62,319 nt of DNA from Deltaproteobacteria bacterium (GTDB taxonomy: Bacteria; Myxococcota_A; UBA9160; SZUA-336): positions 1 to 62,319 of the forward strand of contig VGRW01000014.1 in the NCBI GenBank assembly GCA_016875225.1. The letters are read 5' to 3'. The notes below the pieces were generated by a model. That model did no database searches and was not told where the DNA came from. It saw only the letters and a program-made list of their open reading frames with translations. Numbering within the stretch: the first letter of the stretch is position 1; each line of letters starts with the position of its first letter. The position numbers and the translations under genes were made by a program. Below, piece by piece: positions 27,479 to 37,241 of this stretch.

Positions 27479-28660
27479 ATGAAGACGAAGCCGACACTGC
27501 GGCGGATCGGCGTGATCGCGGCGGGGGTGATCGGCGTCGTGCTCGCGATCGTGCTCGCGTTCCGCGGCCTCACCGCGGGTCTCGAGCCCGAAGACGACCT
27601 CCCGCTCGCGGCGCTCGGCCCCGAGAGCGTCTCCCGCGGAGACCTGCTCGAGACGGTGGCGGCGTCGGGCACGATCGAGCCGCGGGTCCGCGTGCCCGTG
27701 ATCGCAGAGGTCTCCGGGATCATCGCGAGCGTCCACGTCGAGGAGGGCGAGCGCGTCGTGCGCGGGCAGCCGCTCTTCGAGCTCGACCGCGAGCGGCTCG
27801 AAGCCCGCGTCGCCGAGCGGCAGGCGGAGCTGCTGCTGCGCCAGGCCAACGCGCGCTTCGACCTGCTCGGCCGCGCCCGGGTCGACCGCGACCGGGCCGC
27901 ACAGGACTTCGCTCGCGCAATAGCGCTGCGAGAGAAGGGCGTCGCCTCGCAGCTCGAGTACGAGCGCGCGGAACGCGACGCGCGCGTGGCCGAGATCGCC
28001 GTGCGCGACGCCGACGCGGAGCGCGCCGCACGCGAGGCGGCGGTGCTGCAGGCGCGCGAGGCGCTGCGCCAGGCGGAGCGGGACCTGCGAAACGCGGTCG
28101 TGCGCGCGCCGATCGACGGCCGGGTGATCGAGCGCGCCGGCGAGATCGGTCGCGCGGTCGCGGACGTGACGGCCAACGGCGGGACCACGATCGCCGTGAT
28201 CGCCGACGACACGCGCATCCGCCTGGTCGCCGAGATCGACGAGAACGACGTCGCGCAGCTGCGCCCGGGCCAGCGCGCGCTGGTCACTCTGGACGCGCTC
28301 CCCGAGGAGAGGCTGGAAGGCACGGTGCGAAAGGTCTCCTCCGCGGGCGCGATCGAGGCGAACGTCGCGAGCTTCACGATCGACGTGGACCTCCCCGACG
28401 ACGAGCGGCTGCGCGTGGGAATGTCGGCCGACGCGCGCGTCGTGATCCGCGCGCACTCGGCGGTTCTCTCGGTCCCGAACGCGGCGTTGGTCCGGCGCGA
28501 GCGCGAGACGCTGGTTCGCGTTCCCGACGTCGGCGGAGGCGGCGCCTACCGGCTGGCACCGGTGCACACGGGCTACAGCGACGGCTTCCGGACCGTCGTC
28601 TCCGACGGGCTCGACGAAGGCGACGTGGTCCTGGTCGCGCAGAGCGAAGCGGTCCGATGA
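27479..28660 (+). CDS. MacA/HlyD-type periplasmic adaptor of an ABC export system
   Basis: A 393-residue membrane-fusion protein linking the downstream ABC permeases to an outer-membrane channel. A single membrane helix spans about residues 9-31. A biotinyl-lipoyl half (VIAEVSGIIASVHVEEGE) precedes a long alpha-helical hairpin (about 100-200), followed by the second lipoyl half (RAPIDGRVIERAGEIGRAV) and a beta-barrel. The ATG at 27479 is chosen over one six codons upstream because the membrane anchor starts there and the promoter-like element fits. The stop overlaps the ATPase start (ATGA). No outer-membrane TolC partner is present. Confidence 0.9.
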   Translation: MKTKPTLRRIGVIAAGVIGVVLAIVLAFRGLTAGLEPEDDLPLAALGPESVSRGDLLETVAASGTIEPRVRVPVIAEVSGIIASVHVEEGERVVRGQPLFELDRERLEARVAERQAELLLRQANARFDLLGRARVDRDRAAQDFARAIALREKGVASQLEYERAERDARVAEIAVRDADAERAAREAAVLQAREALRQAERDLRNAVVRAPIDGRVIERAGEIGRAVADVTANGGTTIAVIADDTRIRLVAEIDENDVAQLRPGQRALVTLDALPEERLEGTVRKVSSAGAIEANVASFTIDVDLPDDERLRVGMSADARVVIRAHSAVLSVPNAALVRRERETLVRVPDVGGGGAYRLAPVHTGYSDGFRTVVSDGLDEGDVVLVAQSEAVR

Positions 28661-29346
28661 GCGCCCTGCTCGAGCTTCGCGGCGTGGTGAAACGCTTCGA
28701 CCTCGGCCTTGGCGAGCTCGAGGTTCTGCACGGAGTCGACCTCGAGATCCGCCGCGGCGAGCTGGTCGCGATCATGGGGCCGTCGGGCTCGGGCAAGACC
28801 ACGCTGCTCGAGATCCTGGGCGCGATCTCGCGTCCGAGCCGCGGCGAGGTCGCGCTCGACGGCGAGGCGATCCAGGACTGGAGCGACGACCGGCTCGCGG
28901 ACCTGCGCGCGCAGAAGCTCGGCTTCGTGTTCCAGACCTTCAACCTGATGCCGCGGATGTCGGCGCTGCGCAACGCCGCGCTCCCGCTCGTCTACACCGG
29001 AGTGCGCCGCGAGGAGCGCGAGGCGCGCGCTCGCGTCCTGCTGGAGCGGCTCGGGCTCGGGCACCGGCTCGAGCACCGTCCCGCGCAGATGTCCGGCGGC
29101 GAGCGCCAGCGCGTGGCGATCGCGCGCGCCCTGGTGAACGAGCCGGCTCTGCTCTTCGCCGACGAACCGACCGGAAACCTGGACGAGTCGACCGGGCGCG
29201 AGATCCTGGAGATCTTCCGCGAGCTCCATGCCGAGGGACGGACGATCGTCGCGGTGACGCACAGCGAGGAGGTCGCGGCGATCGCGGGACGCGTCGTGCG
29301 GCTTCGCGACGGACGCGTCGAGTCCGAAGCGCGCGTCGATGCGTGA
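28657..29346 (+). CDS. ABC transporter ATPase, MacB/LolD type
   Basis: A 229-residue nucleotide-binding subunit powering the adjacent FtsX-like permeases. Walker A is GPSGSGKT at 41-48, the Q-loop is VFQTFNLMP, the signature is MSGGERQRVAIARAL and Walker B plus D-loop is LLFADEPTGNLDE, with the H-loop in VTHSEE. Unlike E. coli MacB, the ATPase and permease are separate polypeptides. The ATG overlaps the adaptor stop, and the 3' end overlaps the first permease by eight bases, so all four genes form one translationally linked unit. Confidence 0.94.
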   Translation: MSALLELRGVVKRFDLGLGELEVLHGVDLEIRRGELVAIMGPSGSGKTTLLEILGAISRPSRGEVALDGEAIQDWSDDRLADLRAQKLGFVFQTFNLMPRMSALRNAALPLVYTGVRREEREARARVLLERLGLGHRLEHRPAQMSGGERQRVAIARALVNEPALLFADEPTGNLDESTGREILEIFRELHAEGRTIVAVTHSEEVAAIAGRVVRLRDGRVESEARVDA

Positions 29347-30601
29347 GTCCCTCGCGCGGCTGCTGCGGCTGGCGCCGTCGATCCTGGAAGAGGCATTCGC
29401 CCAGCTGCGGGCGAACGCGCGCGAGCAGTGGCTGACGCTCACCGGGCTGGTCTGGGGCGCATCCGCGGTGATCCTGCTGCTCTCGTTCGGCGCCGGCTTC
29501 CAGAGCGTGATCGACGCAGGCTTCAAGAAGACCGGGGAGCGCTACGTGATGGCGTCGGGGCAGTTCACCAGCCAGGAGCTCGGCGGCGCGCGACCCGGGC
29601 GCCGGATCACGCTCGACCGCGAGGATCTGGAGCGGGTACGTGCGGGAGCGCCGTCCGCGATCGCGGTGAGCGCGGACGAGACGCGCCCGGTCACCGCTCG
29701 CACCGCGCTTCGCACCCGCACGACGCTGGTCTGCGCGACCACGGCGGAGATCGCGCGGATCCAGATCCACCGCACGGCGCGCGGGCGCTTTCTCGACGCC
29801 GACGACGAGGCGCATTCGCGCTCCGTGGTGGTGCTAGGCGCGACCCTCGCGCAGGCGTTCTACGGTGAAGCCGACCCGATCGGGAGGTCGATCGAGCTCG
29901 AAGGACAGGTCTTCGACGTGATCGGCGTGCTGGAGCGGAAGGGCGCGCAGTTCGTGACCAACTCGGGGCTGCACGACGACACCGCCTTCGTGCCGCTCTC
30001 GCGCGGGCAGCGGCTCTTCGACATGGGTGACGCGATCGGCGACCTGGTCGCAGACCCGTTTCGCGCCGAAGACAGCGAGCGGCTGCGCGAGGAGCTGCGC
30101 GGCGTTCTCTACGCCAGGCACCGCATCCCCGCGGGCGACCCCGACGCGATCAGCTTTCTCGCGATCCAGGACTTCGTGCGGCCGATGCTGCTGGTGGGCA
30201 CCGCGCTGCGCGTGCTGCTCGGAGCGATCGGCACCGGCATGCTCGCGATCGCGGGCGCGGGGGTCGCGAACCTGATGGTCGCCAGCGTGAACCGCCGCCG
30301 TTCCGAGCTCGCCACGCGCCGCGCCTGTGGCGCGCGAAGCGGCGACGTGATCCTGCAGGTCGTGATCGAGACTCTGGTGGTGGTCCTCGCCGGTGGCGCG
30401 CTGGGCGCCGGCCTCGGAGCCGCGGCGATCCTCGCGCTCGGCACGGTTCCGCTTCCCGAGCTGGTGCCAGCTCCGCGTCTGGAGTGGAACGTCGTGGCGA
30501 CGGCGTTCGCGCTGCTCGCCGCCGTCGGCCTGGTCGCTGGAATCACGCCGGCTCGAATCGCCGCCCGAGTCGATCCCGCCACAGCGCTGCGATCGCTCTG
30601 A
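29339..30601 (+). CDS. ABC transporter permease 1, MacB/FtsX type
   Basis: A 420-residue permease with the MacB layout: a membrane helix near residues 35-55, a large periplasmic domain of about 200 residues, then three C-terminal helices. The final region holds the NRRRSELATRRACGARSGDVI signature before the third helix. With its neighbour it probably forms a heterodimeric mechanotransmission transporter for a lipid, antibiotic or lipoprotein substrate. The ATG at 29339 lies within the ATPase 3' end; the stop TGA shares its A with the start of permease 2. Confidence 0.92.
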   Translation: MRESLARLLRLAPSILEEAFAQLRANAREQWLTLTGLVWGASAVILLLSFGAGFQSVIDAGFKKTGERYVMASGQFTSQELGGARPGRRITLDREDLERVRAGAPSAIAVSADETRPVTARTALRTRTTLVCATTAEIARIQIHRTARGRFLDADDEAHSRSVVVLGATLAQAFYGEADPIGRSIELEGQVFDVIGVLERKGAQFVTNSGLHDDTAFVPLSRGQRLFDMGDAIGDLVADPFRAEDSERLREELRGVLYARHRIPAGDPDAISFLAIQDFVRPMLLVGTALRVLLGAIGTGMLAIAGAGVANLMVASVNRRRSELATRRACGARSGDVILQVVIETLVVVLAGGALGAGLGAAAILALGTVPLPELVPAPRLEWNVVATAFALLAAVGLVAGITPARIAARVDPATALRSL

Positions 30602-31857
30602 TGGAGCTCGGCGAGCACTGGCTGCAGGCGTGCGAGTCGCTCGGCGCGAATCCGCGCCGAGCGCTCGCGTCCGCGCTGGGCGTGTTCTGGGGCGCGGCCG
30701 CGATCGTGCTGATGCTCGCGTGGGGTGCGGGCTTCCAGGAGTTCATGCGCGCGGAGCTCGGCCGCTACGGCCGCCCGTCGATCTTCGTGATCCCCGGGGT
30801 CTCGTCCTCGGGCTTTCCCGGCGTTCGCGCCGGAGTGCCGATCCGCGCGACGCGCGAGGATGCCGCGGTCTCGGAGCGCGAGAACTCGGAGCTCGTCGAC
30901 GCCGTCGTCACGGAGTACTGGGCGCCCGAGCGCGTTCTCGTCGAGCGCCGCGGCCGGGTGCGAAGGCTCGACCTGAACGCGACCGACGTGCGCTTCCCGG
31001 AGCTGCGCCGCTTCCGCCTGGCGGCGGGGCGCTTCTTCGACGCGAGCGAGGCGGAGCGGGGCCGCGCCGTAGTCGTGCTGGGCTTCGAGGCCGCACGCGA
31101 CCTCTTCGACCTGCCCGCGTCGGCCGTGGGCAAGTCGCTGCGCATCGAGGGAGTCGCCTTCGAGGTGATCGGAGTCTTCGACGAGAAATCGGGCCTGCAG
31201 TACGTGAACACGAATCGCCCCGACAACCGGCTCGTGCTCGTGCCGCAGGCGACCGCCGAGGCGAGGCTCGGCTTCCGCAAGGACGGCGAGCGGATCTTCA
31301 TCGTCTACCCGCGCGCCGGGGCCGATGCCAGGGCCGCGCTGCGCGCGGTGATCGCGACCCTGGCGCGTCGCAGCGGCTTCCACCCCGACGACGTCGACGC
31401 CTTGCGCAGATTCGACCTCTCGGAGCTGCTCGGCTTCGTCGACCTGCTCCACGTCATCTTCACCGGCTTCATCGGCGTGGCCGGAACGGTGACGCTCCTG
31501 GTCGGAGGGCTCGGCATCGCGAACTACCAGCTCGCGCTGCTCGCGGAGCGCTCGGTCGAACTCGGCGTCGCGCGCGCCATCGGCGCGCGGACTTCCACGC
31601 TGATCGCGCAGGTCGCGCTCGAATCGCTGCTGGTCGCGGGCGGAGCGTCGCTTTCCGGTGTCGGTCTGGGCGTCGGCGTCTGCACGGCGTTCGCGCGTCT
31701 GGCGCCGCCCGGCCTGCTGCCGCTGCCGATCGTCTCCGCGACCGCCGCCGCGATCACGGCCGCCGCGCTGCTCGGAGTCGCGCTCCTCGCGGCGATCGTC
31801 CCGGCGCTGCAGGTGCGCAAGCTCGAGGTCGGGCTGGCGCTCCGCGCCGGGATCTGA
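30601..31857 (+). CDS. ABC transporter permease 2, MacB/FtsX type
   Basis: A 418-residue paralogue of permease 1 with the same four-helix and periplasmic-domain arrangement: first helix near 28-48, ANYQLALLAERSVELGVARAIGAR before the last helices. The two permeases are diverged, so a heterodimer is more likely than two homodimers. The ATG at 30601 overlaps the stop of permease 1 by one base. This is the last gene of the macA-ATPase-permease-permease operon; a Fur-like operator begins 11 bases downstream. Confidence 0.92.
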   Translation: MELGEHWLQACESLGANPRRALASALGVFWGAAAIVLMLAWGAGFQEFMRAELGRYGRPSIFVIPGVSSSGFPGVRAGVPIRATREDAAVSERENSELVDAVVTEYWAPERVLVERRGRVRRLDLNATDVRFPELRRFRLAAGRFFDASEAERGRAVVVLGFEAARDLFDLPASAVGKSLRIEGVAFEVIGVFDEKSGLQYVNTNRPDNRLVLVPQATAEARLGFRKDGERIFIVYPRAGADARAALRAVIATLARRSGFHPDDVDALRRFDLSELLGFVDLLHVIFTGFIGVAGTVTLLVGGLGIANYQLALLAERSVELGVARAIGARTSTLIAQVALESLLVAGGASLSGVGLGVGVCTAFARLAPPGLLPLPIVSATAAAITAAALLGVALLAAIVPALQVRKLEVGLALRAGI

Positions 31858-31867
31858 GCCGCACAAA

Positions 31868-31884
31868 TCAGGAATCATTCCTGA
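31868..31884. promoter_or_regulatory. Fur/PerR-type palindromic operator
   Basis: TCAGGAATCATTCCTGA is a perfect 8-1-8 inverted repeat whose AATCATT core matches the AATnATT centre of Fur and PerR boxes. It lies seven bases upstream of a TTGCGG -35-like hexamer (31891-31896) that is 17 bases from TATCGT (31914-31919), itself seven bases before the GTG of the regulator gene. Autoregulation is the natural reading. Confidence 0.65.
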
Positions 31885-31890
31885 AAGAGG

Positions 31891-31919
31891 TTGCGGGCCG
31901 GAGCCGCCCCGGGTATCGT
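31891..31919 (+). promoter_or_regulatory. Promoter of the Fur/PerR-rubrerythrin operon
   Basis: TTGCGG and TATCGT are separated by 17 bases, and the -10 ends seven bases before the GTG at 31927, suggesting leaderless transcription and supporting that start. The palindromic operator is just upstream. Confidence 0.5.
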
Positions 31920-31926
31920 GCCGGCC

Positions 31927-32361
31927 GTGACGCAGACCCCCCCCGAGCCGGCGCCGCGGCGCCACCAGACCCGCCAGCGCGCGCGGATCCTCGCGTGGCT
32001 TCGCGCCACGGACTCGCACCCGACGGCGCTCCAGACCCACGAGGCCCTGGTCGAGGAGCTGCCGAACCTCTCGCTCGGCACCGTCTACCGGAACCTCGAG
32101 GTGCTGGTGTCGGAGGGCGCGATCGACGAGGTCGCGTCGGCCGGAGCGGGCGTGCGCTACGACGGCAACCCGAAGCCGCACCACCATTTCATCTGCGAGA
32201 GCTGCGGGGCGATCGACGATCTTCACCTGCAGGCGCCCCCGGAGCTGGCGCGAAAACTGCGCCGCGCGCGCGGCCGAACGGCGCGGCGCATCCGCATCGA
32301 TTTCTACGGTCTCTGCGAGGCGTGTGAGTTGCACGGCTCGAAGACAGGGACCGGACGCTAG
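31927..32361 (+). CDS. Fur-family metal/peroxide-responsive regulator (PerR-like)
   Basis: A 144-residue winged-helix repressor. The N-terminal DNA-binding domain ends in [18 protein letters not shown], the Fur recognition helix. The dimerisation domain has the metal-binding cluster [11 protein letters not shown] and a second CxxC pair, CEAC, near the C-terminus, giving the structural four-cysteine zinc site of PerR and Fur. A rubrerythrin gene 24 bases downstream favours a peroxide-sensing PerR role. The GTG at 31927 is chosen from the promoter geometry; an in-frame TTG at 31891 lies inside the -35 and is rejected. Confidence 0.88.
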   Translation: MTQTPPEPAPRRHQTRQRARILAWLRATDSHPTALQTHEALVEELPNLSLGTVYRNLEVLVSEGAIDEVASAGAGVRYDGNPKPHHHFICESCGAIDDLHLQAPPELARKLRRARGRTARRIRIDFYGLCEACELHGSKTGTGR

Positions 32362-32385
32362 AACCCGACCAAGGAGAACACACAC

Positions 32386-32811
<426 letters not shown>

Positions 32812-32827
32812 ATCGCGCCTGATCACC

Positions 32828-32861
32828 GACGGGGTGGAGTGCGAGAGCGCTCCACCCCGTC
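32828..32861 (+). other. Strong intercistronic RNA hairpin after rubrerythrin
   Basis: A perfect 12-base-pair stem (32828-32839 with 32850-32861) continues inward by a wobble and two more pairs to a GAGA tetraloop, for about 15 pairs in all. It ends three bases before the GGAG ribosome site of the next gene. No T-run follows, so it is not a standard terminator; it may protect the 3' end of the rubrerythrin message or lower translation of the downstream genes. Confidence 0.75.
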
Positions 32862-32873
32862 CGCTGGAGAGCC

Positions 32874-34133
32874 ATGAAGAACGCGAGCCTGCACGATGCC
32901 GAGTATCTCGACCGCAAGGCGCTCGACGCGGAGCTCGTGCGCGTGTTCGAGAAATGCCACGACTGCCGGCGCTGCCTGCCGCTCTGCCCGTCGTTCCCGT
33001 CGCTCTTCGACGCGATCGACTCGCACGAGCTCGAGGCCGCGAAGCTCACCGGGCCCGAGATCCGCGAGGTGATCGACCTCTGCTTCCAGTGCAAGCTCTG
33101 TTACAACCACTGTCCCTATCACCCGCCGCACGAGTGGGCGATCGACTTCCCGAAGCTGATGTCGCGCGCGAAGCTGGTGCAGGCGCAGGAGGAAGGCATC
33201 CCGCTCGCCGAGCGGATCGGCTCGCAGCAGGACCTGATGGGAAAGGCGTCGTGTCTCACGGCGGCCATCACCAACGCCGCGTTCAAGAACCGCGCGGTCC
33301 GCTTCCTGATGGAGAAGGGAACCGGCATCGACCGGCGCTGGATCATGCCGACCTACGAATCCCGCCCGTTCTCGAAGGACCTCCAGCGACACCGAACCGT
33401 GTCGGGAGAGAACGGCCGCGCGATCCTCTTCACCACCTGCTTCGTCGAGTACAGCGAGGCGATCACCGCCCGCGCAGCTTTGGAGGTGCTCGAGCACAAC
33501 GGCGTGGCCGTCGAGGGCGGCTACCAGGCCTGCTGCGGCGCGCCGTTCCTGCACGGCGGCGACCTGGCCAGCGCGAAGAAGAACGCCGCCAAGGTGGTCG
33601 CGGGCCTGATCGCGCGCGTGCGCGAGGGCGTTCCGATCGTGGTGCCGGGGCCCACCTGCTCCTACCAGCTGAAGAACGAGTACCCCGAGCTGCTCGGAAC
33701 CGAGGACTCGATCGCGGTCGCCGCCGCGACGAAGGATCTCGGCGAGTTCCTGTTCTCGCTCGCGGCCGCGAAGAAGCTCTCGCGGGAGTTCCCGAAGAAG
33801 CTCGGCCGCATCGCCTACCACCTGCCCTGCCACCTGAAGGCGCAGAACATCGGCTTCCGCTCCATGCAGCTGCTCGGGCTGGTCTCCGACGACGTGCGCA
33901 TGATCGACGCCTGCTCAGGCGTCGACGGCACCTGGGGCATGAAGGCGCGCTGGTGGGAGCAGAGCCAGAAGATCGCCGGGAAGCTCGTGATGGAAATCCG
34001 CAGCGCGGAGCCCGAGCGCATCGCGACCGACTGCCCGCTGTCGGCGCTGCGCATCCTGGAGCGGACCGGAAAGCAGGCCGTGCACCCGGTCGTGCTCCTG
34101 CACGAGGCCTACGGCCTGGGAGGTGCGAAATGA
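32874..34133 (+). CDS. Fe-S oxidoreductase with two [4Fe-4S] and two CCG domains (GlpC/HdrD-like)
   Basis: A 419-residue electron-transfer protein. Two ferredoxin-type clusters are formed by Cys28-Cys31-Cys34-Cys38 and Cys70-Cys73-Cys76-Cys80. Two cysteine-rich CCG domains follow ([13 protein letters not shown] and [13 protein letters not shown]); the second has Ser in place of the second Cys, as in GlpC-type proteins. It lies in a rubrerythrin, Fe-S oxidoreductase, DUF3501 order that I recall from other bacteria, and probably delivers electrons to the rubrerythrin. The gene follows a strong hairpin, and its stop overlaps the next start (ATGA). Confidence 0.9.
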   Translation: MKNASLHDAEYLDRKALDAELVRVFEKCHDCRRCLPLCPSFPSLFDAIDSHELEAAKLTGPEIREVIDLCFQCKLCYNHCPYHPPHEWAIDFPKLMSRAKLVQAQEEGIPLAERIGSQQDLMGKASCLTAAITNAAFKNRAVRFLMEKGTGIDRRWIMPTYESRPFSKDLQRHRTVSGENGRAILFTTCFVEYSEAITARAALEVLEHNGVAVEGGYQACCGAPFLHGGDLASAKKNAAKVVAGLIARVREGVPIVVPGPTCSYQLKNEYPELLGTEDSIAVAAATKDLGEFLFSLAAAKKLSREFPKKLGRIAYHLPCHLKAQNIGFRSMQLLGLVSDDVRMIDACSGVDGTWGMKARWWEQSQKIAGKLVMEIRSAEPERIATDCPLSALRILERTGKQAVHPVVLLHEAYGLGGAK

Positions 34134-34711
34134 GAGGCGTGCGGCGCGAGGAGGTGCTCGACCTCGTCGCCTACGAGAAGACCCGCGAGGCGTTCCTGGC
34201 CCGGACCATCGAGCTCAAGCGCCCGCGCCGGATCGCCGTGGGCGACCGGCTCACGTTCATCTTCGAGAACCGCGACACCGTGCGGTTCCAGATCCAGGAG
34301 ATGCTCCGCGCCGAGCGCGCGGTGAAGGAGGAGAAGATCCTGGACGAGATCGCCGTCTACAACGAGCTCGTGCCCGGGCCCAACGAGCTCTCCGCGACGC
34401 TGATGATCGAGATCCCGCGCATGGAGCAGATCCGCGCCGAGCTCGACCGCCTGATCGGAATCGACGAGCACGTCTTCCTCGACGTGGGCGAGGCGAGCGT
34501 ACGCGCGAGCTTCGATGCCAAGCAGTTCGAGTCGGACCGGATCTCGGCCGTGCAATACGTGCGCTTCCCGCTCGGGCCCGAGCTCGCGTGTCGGTTCTGC
34601 GACCCGCAGCTCTCGGCGCGGCTGCGCGTGGAGCACCCGAACTACCGCCACTCGACTCCGCTCGAGGGCGCCTCGCGAGCCTCGCTGATCTCCGACCTGG
34701 TGGCCGAGTGA
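34130..34711 (+). CDS. DUF3501 family protein
   Basis: A 193-residue soluble protein of unknown function with the DUF3501 look: early [27 protein letters not shown], then [25 protein letters not shown] and [19 protein letters not shown]. No cofactor motif is seen; a lone CRFC pair lies near the C-terminus. It is translationally coupled to the Fe-S oxidoreductase (ATGA), which suggests a shared complex or substrate in the rubrerythrin pathway. The reaction is unknown. Confidence 0.85.
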   Translation: MRGVRREEVLDLVAYEKTREAFLARTIELKRPRRIAVGDRLTFIFENRDTVRFQIQEMLRAERAVKEEKILDEIAVYNELVPGPNELSATLMIEIPRMEQIRAELDRLIGIDEHVFLDVGEASVRASFDAKQFESDRISAVQYVRFPLGPELACRFCDPQLSARLRVEHPNYRHSTPLEGASRASLISDLVAE

Positions 34712-34715
34712 GCCG

Positions 34716-36008
34716 CTACTCGGCGGGGAGCGCGAGCTTCCCGTCGACGCGCGCCACGAAGAGCGCGGCGGTGATGTCGCCGGTCACGTTCAGCACCGTT
34801 CGACTCATGTCGAGCAGCCGATCGACGCCGAGGATCACCGCGATCCCCTCGCCGGGAATGCCCACCGACTGGAGCACCACCACGATCAGCGGCAGCGATC
34901 CGCCCGGGACTCCGGCGGTGCCGACGCCCGCGAGGATCGAGAGCAGCACGACCGTGGCCTGCTGCGCGAAGCCGAGCTCGACCCCGAAGAGCTGCGCGAG
35001 GAAGAGCACGGTGACGCCCTCGAAGAGCGCGGTTCCGTTCTGGTTCGCGGTGGCGCCGACCGTGAGCACGAACGAGTTGATCTCGCGCGGCACGCCCAGT
35101 CGCTGCTCCGACACCCGCAGCGCCGTCGGCAGCGTGGCGGCGCTCGAGCTGGTCGAGAACGCGGTGGTCATCACCTCGGAGATGCGCGAGAAGAACACGC
35201 GCGGCGAGATTCCGATCGCGTAGCGCAGGATCAGCGCGTAGACGCCGAACTGCTGCAGCGCGAGCCCGAGCAGCACCACACCGACGTAGCGGCCCAGCGT
35301 GAGCAGCAGGTCGCCGCCGAGCCGCGCGGTGAGCGAGAAGACCAGCGCGAAGACGCCGTACGGCGCGAGCGCCATCGCCATGTCGATGACGCGCAGCGAG
35401 ATCGCGTACAGGCCCTCGAGCGCGGCCACCAGCCCGGTCGTCCGCTCGCGCGGCGTGGTGACCAGCGCTACGCCGAGCAGCACCGCGAAGAACATCACGC
35501 CGAGCATCTCGCCGTCGAATGCGCGCACCAGCGCCTCGAACGGATTGCGCGGGATGATCGAGAGCAGCGAGTCGATCGGGCTCGCGGCCTGCGCGGCCTG
35601 CGCGACCACCTTCCTAGCCTGTGGCGCCAGCGTCTCGAGCAGGTTCGCGCGCTCCACGGGGTCGAAGCCCGCGCCGGGGCGGAGGAAGTTCACGAGCCCC
35701 ACACCGATCGCCACCGAGCCCGCGGAGACGGTGAGCGTGTATGCGAGCGTGAGCGCGCCCACGCGTCCCAGCCGCCGCACGTCGCCGAGCTCGAGCACGC
35801 CCAGCGCGAGCGACGAGACCACCAGCGGCAGCACCGCGATGAAGAGCATGCGCAGGAAGATCTGACCGATCGGGTACGCGACCCAGGCGATCGCGCCGTC
35901 GAGCAGCGGGCCGCTGCCCAGCCCCTCGCGCGCGATCCAGCCCGCGAGCGCGCCGTAGCCCAGCCCGAACAGGATTCGCCGCGCGCGGCGTCCCGGATTC
36001 GCGCTCAT
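34716..36008 (-). CDS. Dicarboxylate/amino-acid:cation symporter (DAACS/GltP family)
   Basis: A 430-residue secondary transporter importing glutamate, aspartate or C4-dicarboxylates with sodium or protons. Eight hydrophobic segments and two re-entrant loops are recognisable. The serine-rich hairpin STSSSAATLP and the ion-binding TANQNGTAL (a variant of NMDGT) are present, as is AGVGTAGVPGG near the second hairpin and NVTGD in the last helix. The ATG overlaps the phosphoesterase stop (ATGA). It is convergent with the DUF3501 gene, four bases away. Confidence 0.94.
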   Translation of the reverse strand: MSANPGRRARRILFGLGYGALAGWIAREGLGSGPLLDGAIAWVAYPIGQIFLRMLFIAVLPLVVSSLALGVLELGDVRRLGRVGALTLAYTLTVSAGSVAIGVGLVNFLRPGAGFDPVERANLLETLAPQARKVVAQAAQAASPIDSLLSIIPRNPFEALVRAFDGEMLGVMFFAVLLGVALVTTPRERTTGLVAALEGLYAISLRVIDMAMALAPYGVFALVFSLTARLGGDLLLTLGRYVGVVLLGLALQQFGVYALILRYAIGISPRVFFSRISEVMTTAFSTSSSAATLPTALRVSEQRLGVPREINSFVLTVGATANQNGTALFEGVTVLFLAQLFGVELGFAQQATVVLLSILAGVGTAGVPGGSLPLIVVVLQSVGIPGEGIAVILGVDRLLDMSRTVLNVTGDITAALFVARVDGKLALPAE

Positions 36009-37222
36009 CGGCCTCCGGCCACCCAGCAGCGGTCGGCGAGCGTGCCGAGTGCGAAGTCGCGGTAGCCGCCCTTGAAGAAGTCGCGGCAGCGCGTGGAGTG
36101 CGCGAGCGCGCGGGCGCTCGAGGTGCGGCGCACCTCCTGCCGGAACGTGCCGTCGTCGTGCAGCTCGTACACGGCGAAGCCGCCCGGGTAGTCCTTCACG
36201 CAGTGCACCTCGACGAACGGGATCTCGCCCGAGGCGGGGTAGCGGCGCACCCGGTTGCGGTGCGTGTGCCCGATCAGCACGCCCTTCACCTGCGGGCTGC
36301 GGCCCAGGAGTTCGAAGATCCGCGTCGAGTGCTCGGGAATGATCCCGATCGAGTTCGGGTAGCTCGTCGCGTGGGCCGGCGGCACCGGCTGGTGGTGGGT
36401 GAGCAGCAGCGTCGGCTGCGCGCGCTCGCGCGAGCCCTCGAGCTCTTGCTCGAGCCAGCGCAGGCGCTCTTCTGGGAAGACGCCGTGGTGGTGGCCCGGC
36501 TCGACCGTGTCGAGCAGGACCAGCCGCCAGCCGCCCAGGTCGAACGCGCGCGGCGCGCGAGGCTGACCCAGAAGTGCGTAGCCGTCGACCTCTTCGCCGG
36601 AATGCACACCGTAGTGGTCGTGGTTGCCCAGGAACGCGTGCCAGGGCGCCTGGAAGCCGCCGAACGTCCGGGCCGCGATCTCGAACTGCGAGCGCAGGCC
36701 GCGATCCGCGATGTCGCCCTTGATCACCACCGCGTCGACGCCCGCGGCGTTGATGTCGGCGACCACGTCCTCGTTCATCGCCTGCCAGTAGGGAACCTCG
36801 CCCTCGGTCTCGCGCACCAGCGGGAAGCCCGGCGCGGCGTCGCCGTACTCGTGCTCCTCGGTCAGCATGCCGCCGAAGCGCGGCTCGCCGAAGTGCAGGT
36901 CGTTCAGCGTCGCGAAGCGCGCCACGGTGCGGCCGCGCGGCGCGGGGAGCGTGCGCGCGCGACCCGGGAAGTAGCGATCCGGCGCGGCGATCGCGCCGCC
37001 CTCGGCCTCGATCGAGATCTCGTACTCGGTGTCGGGCGCGAGCCCCGCGATGCGGACCAGCCGCGTGCCGGCCTCGCCCTCGCTCGCCGCTCTCGGCACG
37101 GAGTTCACGAGCACGCGCGCGCTCGCGTCGACCGGCCCCGAGGCGTCCTCGACGGTGAACGACAGCGTCAGGCTGTCCGCGCTTGCGGCAAAGAGCTCTG
37201 GATCGACCACGCGCAGTGTCAT
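36005..37222 (-). CDS. Calcineurin-like metallophosphoesterase with N-terminal Fn3-like domain
   Basis: A 405-residue phosphoesterase. The first 90 or so residues form a fibronectin/purple-phosphatase-like beta-sandwich (LAPDTEYEISIEAE). The di-metal site is built from LNDLHFG, KGDIADRG, GNHDHY, THHQP and GHTHRN, all five family motifs. Possible substrates include phosphodiesters, nucleotides or lipid phosphates. No signal peptide is seen, which is unusual for the Fn3-containing type. It is translationally coupled to the symporter downstream. Confidence 0.87.
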   Translation of the reverse strand: MTLRVVDPELFAASADSLTLSFTVEDASGPVDASARVLVNSVPRAASEGEAGTRLVRIAGLAPDTEYEISIEAEGGAIAAPDRYFPGRARTLPAPRGRTVARFATLNDLHFGEPRFGGMLTEEHEYGDAAPGFPLVRETEGEVPYWQAMNEDVVADINAAGVDAVVIKGDIADRGLRSQFEIAARTFGGFQAPWHAFLGNHDHYGVHSGEEVDGYALLGQPRAPRAFDLGGWRLVLLDTVEPGHHHGVFPEERLRWLEQELEGSRERAQPTLLLTHHQPVPPAHATSYPNSIGIIPEHSTRIFELLGRSPQVKGVLIGHTHRNRVRRYPASGEIPFVEVHCVKDYPGGFAVYELHDDGTFRQEVRRTSSARALAHSTRCRDFFKGGYRDFALGTLADRCWVAGGR

Positions 37223-37241
37223 GTTCGCAGTATGACTCCGA

